A stretch of 11,329 bases of DNA, from contig NYVY01000003.1 of assembly GCA_002684875.1 (NCBI GenBank), positions 1-11,329 on the forward strand, in the 5' to 3' direction. Positions 6,783 through 11,329 of this stretch are shown here, one piece after another (the first letter of the stretch is position 1; the number at the start of each line of letters is the position of its first letter). Made by a program: the position numbers and the translations under genes. Source of the DNA: Pseudomonadota bacterium. GTDB taxonomy: Bacteria > Pseudomonadota > Gammaproteobacteria > Burkholderiales > Burkholderiaceae_A. The notes below the pieces were generated by a model. The model ran no database searches and had not been told where the DNA came from. It saw only the letters and a program-made list of their open reading frames with translations.

Positions 6783-7640
6783 ATGTACAAGTTTGCAGTC
6801 ATTGGGTATCCAATAAGTCACTCTAAGTCACCAGAAATCCACCAATTATTTGCAAAACAAACTAATCTGCAAGTTACTTATAATAAAGTTCAAGTCAGCA
6901 GAGAGCTATTATCAAATCAGATCGATGACTTGATTGAATTGGGATATGAAGGCGTTAACGTGACAGTTCCGCTCAAGGAAGATATGTTTGCGTTAGCCTT
7001 ATCCAGAAAATATTTAATTTCTAAGAGAGCTTTTGAAGCAAAGTGTGCTAACACTGTTGGAATTAAAGAAGGAAAATTCTTTATCGATAACACCGATGGA
7101 ATTGGTTTTATAAAATCTATGGAAAAGTCTATAAGAAACAATATAACGAAGAAAAATTTACTAATTATTGGTGCGGGTGGTGTCACGAAGGGTATTTTAG
7201 GCCCCTTAATTGATCTTTCACCAAAAAGTATTACCCTTGCTAACCGGTCTTTTCAAAGATTGAGTGATATAAAAAATCAATTCAATGGCAGCAATATATC
7301 TTTTGTTTCACTCAGGGAGTTAAAAATGAAAGAAAAATCCAGAATTGAATCGTTAGTACAGGGATTTGATATTATTGTAAATGCTACGTCTGGTAGCATG
7401 GATTCTGACGAAGATTTAATAGATCCAAAATTTTTTGAGACTTCGGAGGTGGCTATTGATTTATTTTATTCAAAAAAATTGACAACATTTTTAGAGAAAG
7501 CAAGTAAAGCTGGATGCCCGAAGGTTTTTGACGGATTTTCGATGTTAGTTGAACAGGCTGCAGAGAGTTTTTTTCTGTGGACAGGACTCAGACCTAACAC
7601 TGAGGAATTAAAAGAAAACAGAGAGATTTTTTTTAAATAG
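6783..7640 (+). CDS. aroE: Shikimate dehydrogenase (NADP+)
   Basis: A 285-residue enzyme reducing 3-dehydroshikimate to shikimate with NADPH, the step immediately after AroQ. The shikimate-binding serines lie in PISHSKSP (10-17). The catalytic lysine is K65 in NVTVPLKED (59-67), N90 is in CANT, and the catalytic aspartate is D105 in NTDG (103-106). The Rossmann loop is GAGGVTKG (130-137), and the NADP-specificity motif NRS is at 154-156. Near the C-terminus, DGFSMLVEQAA (250-260) contributes Q258. Length is near the E. coli enzyme (272), with short extra loops around 182-190. It is the second gene of the mpl-aroE pair, while aroQ lies in the divergent operon, so the two consecutive shikimate steps are under separate promoters here. 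Confidence 0.97.
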   Translation: MYKFAVIGYPISHSKSPEIHQLFAKQTNLQVTYNKVQVSRELLSNQIDDLIELGYEGVNVTVPLKEDMFALALSRKYLISKRAFEAKCANTVGIKEGKFFIDNTDGIGFIKSMEKSIRNNITKKNLLIIGAGGVTKGILGPLIDLSPKSITLANRSFQRLSDIKNQFNGSNISFVSLRELKMKEKSRIESLVQGFDIIVNATSGSMDSDEDLIDPKFFETSEVAIDLFYSKKLTTFLEKASKAGCPKVFDGFSMLVEQAAESFFLWTGLRPNTEELKENREIFFK

Positions 7641-7664
7641 GAGGACTTTGCTTTAGCGTCCTTT
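7640..7664 (+). terminator. Weak candidate terminator after aroE
   Basis: AGGAC (7642-7646) can pair with GTCCT (7658-7662), extended by two G-U pairs outward, around an 11-base loop. The following bases are ATCTTT rather than a strong T run. It is placed right after the aroE stop, so it may end the mpl-aroE transcript, but the stem is short. Confidence 0.25.
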
Positions 7665-7845
7665 ATCTTTGATCTCACCCCACATGAACAGCTATGTTAC
7701 ATATATATTTAAAAAAGATGAGGGGGTGTGTTAATTGGGTGTTGACCACAAATATTGAGCAAGGATTTTTTATGTTTTCTTAGATGGGCTGTATTTCGAA
7801 AATCGTTTTAAATTGATTTAATTTCGTTATCTTGTGTTGCTAGAA
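7641..7845. other. Gene-free stretch between convergent aroE and moaC
   Basis: This is the largest gene-free stretch in the window. It separates the 3' ends of aroE (plus) and moaC (minus). I see the weak hairpin at 7640-7664, a possible long-range pairing of CACCCC (7676-7681) with GGGGTG (7723-7728), and an AT palindrome TTAAATTGATTTAA at 7808-7821. A TTGACC at 7742-7747 resembles a -35 box on the plus strand but has no matching -10 at 16-18 bases. No coding frame or recognisable small RNA is evident. Confidence 0.5.
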
Positions 7846-8337
7846 TTATCTACTCTTAACTCTTTGCCAATTTCCCGATTGACCTCCTCCTTTAAAGTCG
7901 AGTCCAATTTCGCCGAATTCTATACCCCTATTTACCGCTTTAACCATATCATAAATCGTAAGCAATCCTATGTTTACAGCAACTAATGCTTCCATCTCAA
8001 CACCGGTTTGCCCCTGACTTTCTACACTTACAACTATTTTAATTGTTGGAGGGGAATAACATTCAGAAAAATCAACACTTACATGGGATATTGATACTTG
8101 GTGACACAATGGGATTAGGGAACTGGTCTGTTTACAGCCTTGTATCGCAGCAATTCTAGCAACGGAAAGGACATCACCTTTTTTTGATTTTCCTGTTAGG
8201 ATTAATTCTAAGGTTTCTTTATTTAGAAAAATTTTTCCTGAAGCCGTTGCTGTTCGATTACTAATTTTCTTTGCTCCAATGTCAACCATGTGAGCATCAC
8301 CTTTTTCGTTAAAATGATTTAAGTTTTTTGTATTCAT
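7846..8337 (-). CDS. moaC: Cyclic pyranopterin monophosphate synthase MoaC
   Basis: A 163-residue MoaC (E. coli 161) that converts 3',8-cyclo-7,8-dihydro-GTP, the product of MoaA, to cyclic pyranopterin monophosphate in molybdenum cofactor synthesis. All the catalytic residues known from E. coli are present with a shift of two: K53 in KKGDV, H79 in IPLCHQ (75-80), E114 and E116 in TGVEMEAL (111-118), and D130 and K133 in YDMVKA (129-134). The N-terminus reads NEKGDAHMVDIG (10-21), typical of the family, so the ATG at 8337 is right. Its start codon directly abuts that of the divergent protease gene. No other molybdopterin genes are in the window. It has no good Shine-Dalgarno sequence. Confidence 0.97.
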   Translation of the reverse strand: MNTKNLNHFNEKGDAHMVDIGAKKISNRTATASGKIFLNKETLELILTGKSKKGDVLSVARIAAIQGCKQTSSLIPLCHQVSISHVSVDFSECYSPPTIKIVVSVESQGQTGVEMEALVAVNIGLLTIYDMVKAVNRGIEFGEIGLDFKGGGQSGNWQRVKSR

Positions 8338-9852
8338 ATGAATTTCTTACCCAAAAAGTTAATTTTTTTCAATAAAAAAAAACTGTACATTAGTTCATTT
8401 TCCATACTCATTCCACTTACTCTATCTTTAGGATACAGTATATCGTCATGGTCAAACCCTTTGCCTTCTTTAGGCTCAGATTCAACAGTCACTACCCTTC
8501 AGGAAGAGTTCCAAATTGGTAGAAAAGTTTATTCAAACATAAAATCTTCTCAAACATTTTTGGATTATCCATTATTGGAAGATTTTATCATGCATAAGCT
8601 TTCAAAATTATTACTGTCAGATAAGTTTTCGGAAGAGCAAAGATATTCCAATTTTCAAAGTTTTAACAGAGTAAAGATCTTTTTTATAGATGATGAAAAA
8701 TTAAATGCCTTCGCTCTTCCTGGAAATTTTATAGGTCTAAATAAAGGGTTAATTACAAAGGTAAAAGACCATCGGGAGTTATTTGCAGTTTTGTGTCATG
8801 AAATAGCGCATCTGACTCAAAGACATATTTCAAGGAGATATTCTGCTAGAAAAGACTCAAATAATTTAATGCTCATGGCTGCCCTTCTATCAGCGCTAAT
8901 TATTGGGAGTGGAGGAACTGATTCAGCTCTAGGAGCATTGTCTCTCGGACAAACGATGGCTATGAAAAAAGAACTTGAATTCTCTCGTCATGCCGAGAAT
9001 GAAGCAGATAAAAAGGGAATGGAATATTTGTTGGATCTCCAAATTCATCCTAAATATATGACTCAAATGCTGGACCGAATTCAACAACAAACATTCCTAG
9101 CAGGAAGAAATGAAACATCCTCTTGGTTGAGAACTCATCCTCTAACAGTGGAGCGTCTTTCTGACTTAAGTGGAAGAGTAGCGAATAAAAACTTTAAAAG
9201 TTCGATAGTAGAAAACAATGAGACAGAAGAAGTTTTTGATTTATTGATCGGTTTTTTCGCAACAGCAAAAAACTTGTATTTGAAGGAGAACATAAGTACA
9301 GATATTGCCAGAAAGCATTATAGTTTCTGGCAGGCACTCAATACAGATAGAAATATTGATGCGGAGAGAATTATAGACGAAGTTGTTCAGGAAGTTAATT
9401 TGAGAGAGATAAAAAGTACAGGTGTAAAAAACAAAATTTTAAAAATTAGTAAAATCAACTATTTATTAAAACTAAAGCAACTCGAAAAAGCATCTTCACA
9501 AGTTTCTTTTCTTGAGAAGGATGGCATTCCTAATTGGATGAGAAGAACACTATTACGACTTAAAATGAGCATACTCTTTTTAAAAAATGAGCAGACTGAT
9601 TTTAAAACTTTATCAAGACTATCTAGTCAGTTGTATCCTAACGATGATTGGTTTTTGAAAAAGAGAGCATTTATGGCATTTAAAAATGGAAATAAGATGG
9701 AAGCACATTATTATTTTGCGAGAGCCTACATTGTTAATGGGATGGATAGGTACGCAATTGAACAACTTTCTACTGCTTTGGAGTTTTATAACGACAATAA
9801 AATTTTACGAGCTAAAGTAAACGCAGAGTTGCAAAGATTAAAAAAGAAATAG
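8338..9852 (+). CDS. BepA-like M48 family zinc metalloprotease
   Basis: A 504-residue exported protease resembling E. coli BepA (YfgC, 487), which in the periplasm degrades or chaperones stalled outer-membrane proteins such as LptD. Residues 1-15 are basic, and residues about 16-37 are hydrophobic, forming a signal peptide with likely cleavage near SSWS-N (37-40). The zinc motif is HEIAH at 154-158 in a typical LCHEIAHLTQRH context. The third ligand is E220 in the ENEAD motif (220-224), and THP (266-268) carries H267, equivalent to the regulatory H246 of BepA. A mobile hydrophobic region (178-203) lies between them, as in BepA. The C-terminal half (about 295-504) should be TPR-like helices, though its repeats are diverged. 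The ATG at 8338 has no Shine-Dalgarno sequence. The gene ends 9 bases from the convergent zinc-finger gene. Confidence 0.92.
   Translation: MNFLPKKLIFFNKKKLYISSFSILIPLTLSLGYSISSWSNPLPSLGSDSTVTTLQEEFQIGRKVYSNIKSSQTFLDYPLLEDFIMHKLSKLLLSDKFSEEQRYSNFQSFNRVKIFFIDDEKLNAFALPGNFIGLNKGLITKVKDHRELFAVLCHEIAHLTQRHISRRYSARKDSNNLMLMAALLSALIIGSGGTDSALGALSLGQTMAMKKELEFSRHAENEADKKGMEYLLDLQIHPKYMTQMLDRIQQQTFLAGRNETSSWLRTHPLTVERLSDLSGRVANKNFKSSIVENNETEEVFDLLIGFFATAKNLYLKENISTDIARKHYSFWQALNTDRNIDAERIIDEVVQEVNLREIKSTGVKNKILKISKINYLLKLKQLEKASSQVSFLEKDGIPNWMRRTLLRLKMSILFLKNEQTDFKTLSRLSSQLYPNDDWFLKKRAFMAFKNGNKMEAHYYFARAYIVNGMDRYAIEQLSTALEFYNDNKILRAKVNAELQRLKKK
8344..8372 (-). promoter_or_regulatory. Possible moaC promoter inside the protease gene
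   Basis: On the minus strand TTGAAA (8372-8367, five of six matches to TTGACA) is followed after exactly 17 bases by TAAGAA (8349-8344), a weak -10. The implied transcription start is at about 8337, the first base of the moaC ATG, so moaC would be leaderless. The element overlaps codons 3-12 of the divergent protease gene. AT-rich DNA gives such matches by chance, so confidence is low. Confidence 0.3.
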
Positions 9853-9861
9853 TAGTTAGCT

Positions 9862-10023
9862 CTAAGTCTTTCTGGTAAATTTGGTTCCACAATAAGGACA
9901 CTGAACAGTTTTTCCAATTTCCAAGTTTAAAAATACTTTCGGATGATGGTTCCAGCTTTCTTTAGTTGGACAAGTAGCTGTAGCTTTATCTATTTCAATA
10001 ATTTTTCCAGTGATTGTTTTCAT
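9862..10023 (-). CDS. CHCC-type zinc-finger domain protein
   Basis: A 53-residue protein, a single zf-CHCC domain related to the C-terminal domain of mitochondrial complex I subunit NDUFS6. The probable zinc ligands are C18, H27 (in NHHPKVFLNL), C42 and C45 in the terminal CPYCGTKF (42-49). It starts MKTITGKIIEID and ends at the TAG at 9862-9864. It follows ilvE after 7 bases, has no separate Shine-Dalgarno sequence, and is probably coupled to ilvE. Small CHCC proteins behind ilvE are common in beta- and gammaproteobacteria, from memory, but their role is not established. Its stop is 9 bases from the stop of the convergent M48 protease. Confidence 0.9.
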   Translation of the reverse strand: MKTITGKIIEIDKATATCPTKESWNHHPKVFLNLEIGKTVQCPYCGTKFTRKT

Positions 10024-10030
10024 TTATAGA

Positions 10031-10957
10031 TTAAATATAAGTCAACCATTGCTTGTATTGTTTACTTTCGCCGTTCACAACTCGAAAAAAAAGAGTTTGT
10101 AATTCTTCGGTTACTGGTCCTAGCCTGCCACTCCCGATAATTCTATCATCGAGAGAAACAATTGGTGTGATTTCAGCAGCTGTACCAGTAAAAAAAGCTT
10201 CTTCTGAAGTGTATATTTCGTCTCTCGTAATTCTTTTTTCTATCAGCTTGATATTGAGATTTTTTGCTAAGGAAATAACCGTATCTCGGGTGATGCCTTC
10301 TAAACAGGTCGAAAGATCAGTTGTTATTAACATACCATTTCGCACGATAAAAATATTTTCACCTGCACCTTCAGAAACATATCCATCGGTATCTAAAATT
10401 AGTGCTTCGTCATAACCATAGCGCGAAACTTCTTGGTGTGCCAGGATTGAGTTGATGTAATAACCACAAGCTTTTGCCCTTACAAGAGCTGAGTTAACAT
10501 GGTGTCTTGTGAATGATGAAGTTTTTACTTTTATTCCTTTCGATAACCCTTCTTCTCCGAGGTACGTACCCCAATGCCAGCTAGCAACCATAACGTTAAC
10601 TGCACAACCTTTAGTACTGAGTCCCATTTTTTCAGGTCCATAGAACACTAACGGCCTAATGTAGCAGGAGTGAAGAGAATTTTTCTTAATTGACTCAATG
10701 ACGGCATCAAAAATAACATTTTCATCAAAGGGGATTTCAATTTCAAAAATTTTCGCTGATTTAAACAACCGATCGATGTGGTCCTTAAGTCTAAAAACAG
10801 CTCCACCCTTGGAGATTTTATAACATCTAATGCCTTCAAAAACCCCCATTCCATAATGTAATGTATGCGTTAAAACATGAATTTTCGCTTCTTTCCACGG
10901 CACAAATGTACCATTCATCCAAATAAAGCCTTCGCGTTCATCCATCGAATCAATCAT
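10031..10957 (-). CDS. ilvE: Branched-chain amino acid aminotransferase
   Basis: A 308-residue fold-type IV PLP aminotransferase (E. coli IlvE 309) that interconverts leucine, isoleucine and valine with their 2-oxo acids using glutamate. HVLTHTLHYGMGVFEGIR (27-44) is the conserved substrate-side segment. The PLP lysine is K162 in RAKACGYYINS (160-170), and E196 in SEGAGEN (195-201) interacts with the PLP ring nitrogen. GITRDTV (221-227) and FTGTAAEI (256-263) are the phosphate-binding and C-terminal signatures, and their form favours IlvE over D-amino acid transaminase or aminodeoxychorismate lyase. The ATG at 10957 has AGAGA five bases upstream; the in-frame ATG four codons later lacks one. 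It follows glnE by 31 bases and precedes the zinc-finger gene by 7. Confidence 0.97.
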   Translation of the reverse strand: MIDSMDEREGFIWMNGTFVPWKEAKIHVLTHTLHYGMGVFEGIRCYKISKGGAVFRLKDHIDRLFKSAKIFEIEIPFDENVIFDAVIESIKKNSLHSCYIRPLVFYGPEKMGLSTKGCAVNVMVASWHWGTYLGEEGLSKGIKVKTSSFTRHHVNSALVRAKACGYYINSILAHQEVSRYGYDEALILDTDGYVSEGAGENIFIVRNGMLITTDLSTCLEGITRDTVISLAKNLNIKLIEKRITRDEIYTSEEAFFTGTAAEITPIVSLDDRIIGSGRLGPVTEELQTLFFRVVNGESKQYKQWLTYI

Positions 10958-10962
10958 CTTAA

Positions 10963-10967
10963 TCTCT
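10963..10967 (-). promoter_or_regulatory. Ribosome binding site of ilvE
   Basis: AGAGA on the minus strand is five bases before the ATG at 10957. It favours this start over the ATG at 10945. Confidence 0.55.
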
Positions 10968-10988
10968 ATCTGTGTGGGACCTTTGATT

Positions 10989-11329
10989 CTACTTTATCTT
11001 TGAACGAATTTGATTGAGAGGCCTTATTTTTTTTGGTTTATTGGTAAAAACCATATTCCAAAGGTTAACAACGCACTTCATATCATTTTCAATTATCTCT
11101 GTTGACAACTTGTTATTTAAACTTTGTAAACGATTCTCATGAATTAAAGTCCTATATTTTAGAAAAATATTTGCAACCTTGGTTACCATTGCTTTGGGAG
11201 CTAATTTTTTTTCTCCGATCAATTTTAATAAAAAGAAATTTCCTTTATTCATACAAAGGTCAGGGCACTCAGACGAATAGGCCAGCACAATATACTGAAC
11301 GATAAATTCAATATCAATAAGCCCTCCCC
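10989..11329 (-). CDS. glnE: Glutamate-ammonia-ligase adenylyltransferase, C-terminal fragment
   Basis: The 3' end of glnE, open to the right window edge (113 codons visible). GlnE adenylylates and deadenylylates glutamine synthetase in response to PII proteins. The visible part opens with GGLIDIEFIVQY, the conserved motif of the second (adenylyltransferase) nucleotidyltransferase domain, whose D and E are metal ligands. It continues into the C-terminal helical regulatory region, where YRTLIHENRLQ matches the family's Y-R-x-x-x-H-x-x-x-L-Q pattern. The final residues are lysine- and arginine-rich (ending RSKIK). An apparent start within this segment (GTG at 11288) is spurious, because the frame and the conserved motif extend upstream of it. 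It is first in a glnE-ilvE-zinc finger operon. Confidence 0.93.
   Translation of the reverse strand, partial: GGLIDIEFIVQYIVLAYSSECPDLCMNKGNFFLLKLIGEKKLAPKAMVTKVANIFLKYRTLIHENRLQSLNNKLSTEIIENDMKCVVNLWNMVFTNKPKKIRPLNQIRSKIK

Noticed and set aside
7674..7730. Long hairpin pairing CTCACCCC with GGGGTGTG around a 41-base loop as a structured RNA or terminator
   Set aside because: The stem has a mismatch, the loop is long, no T run follows on either strand, and no known RNA family was recognised.
7742..7773. TTGACC plus TTTTAT as a plus-strand promoter
   Set aside because: Spacing is about 20 bases, the -10 match is poor, and no gene starts within 500 bases downstream on that strand.
7846..8372. 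Molybdenum cofactor riboswitch upstream of moaC
   Set aside because: There is no untranslated leader: the divergent gene starts immediately, and no conserved riboswitch-like sequence is visible in the adjacent coding region.
10053..10415. 120-codon plus-strand open frame antisense to ilvE
   Set aside because: It overlaps a clear ilvE and shows no domain or ribosome binding site.
11286..11288. GTG at 11288 as the start of a separate 99-residue gene
   Set aside because: The frame continues upstream to the window edge and encodes the conserved GlnE motif GGLIDIEF, so it is an internal codon of a truncated glnE.
1..11329. Mobile elements, prophage, CRISPR arrays, defence or toxin-antitoxin systems
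   Set aside because: No transposase, integrase, repeat array, terminal inverted repeats or recognised defence domains were seen. Apart from the first 83 bases, composition looks uniform and gene content is core metabolism.

Overview
The window is an AT-rich (by eye roughly one-third G+C), gene-dense stretch of a bacterial chromosome made almost entirely of core housekeeping genes. No mobile elements, CRISPR arrays or tRNA/rRNA genes were seen. Gene content and order point to a proteobacterium, most likely a betaproteobacterium with a compact AT-rich genome. The arrangement mpl / small nucleotidyltransferase-like protein / TlpA-like thioredoxin / aroQ / accB / accC / prmA / PfkB kinase is, from memory, typical of that class, as is glnE-ilvE-CHCC zinc finger. 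The class call is inference; a gammaproteobacterium is the main alternative.

Layout. Positions 1-142 hold the tail of something unidentified and a strong plus-strand terminator hairpin. From 5327 leftward to 143, seven minus-strand genes form one tight operon. In order of transcription they are a nucleotidyltransferase-like protein, a TlpA/ResA-type redoxin, aroQ, accB, accC, prmA and a PfkB-family sugar/nucleoside kinase. Gaps are 1-9 bases, and aroQ and accB overlap by 20 bases. Divergently, from 5362, mpl and aroE run on the plus strand. A 205-base gene-free stretch follows (7641-7845).

moaC (minus) and a BepA-like M48 metalloprotease (plus) then diverge from start codons that touch each other (CATATG, no intergenic base). 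The protease converges, 9 bases stop-to-stop, on a 53-residue CHCC zinc-finger gene. That small gene is the last member of a minus-strand glnE-ilvE-zinc finger operon. glnE is cut by the right window edge, leaving only its C-terminal part.

Functionally, the genes supply basic metabolism and envelope upkeep. AccB and AccC make the malonyl-CoA precursor chemistry for lipids. AroQ and AroE are two steps of the shikimate pathway. Mpl recycles murein peptides. The BepA-like protease and the TlpA-like redoxin act in the periplasm. PrmA methylates ribosomal protein L11. IlvE and GlnE cover branched-chain amino acid and nitrogen metabolism, and MoaC starts molybdopterin synthesis. I did not find a convincing undescribed system. 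The most interesting points are the extreme compaction of gene boundaries with possible leaderless starts, the degenerate-looking nucleotidyltransferase-like gene, and the unidentified G+C-richer block at the left edge.
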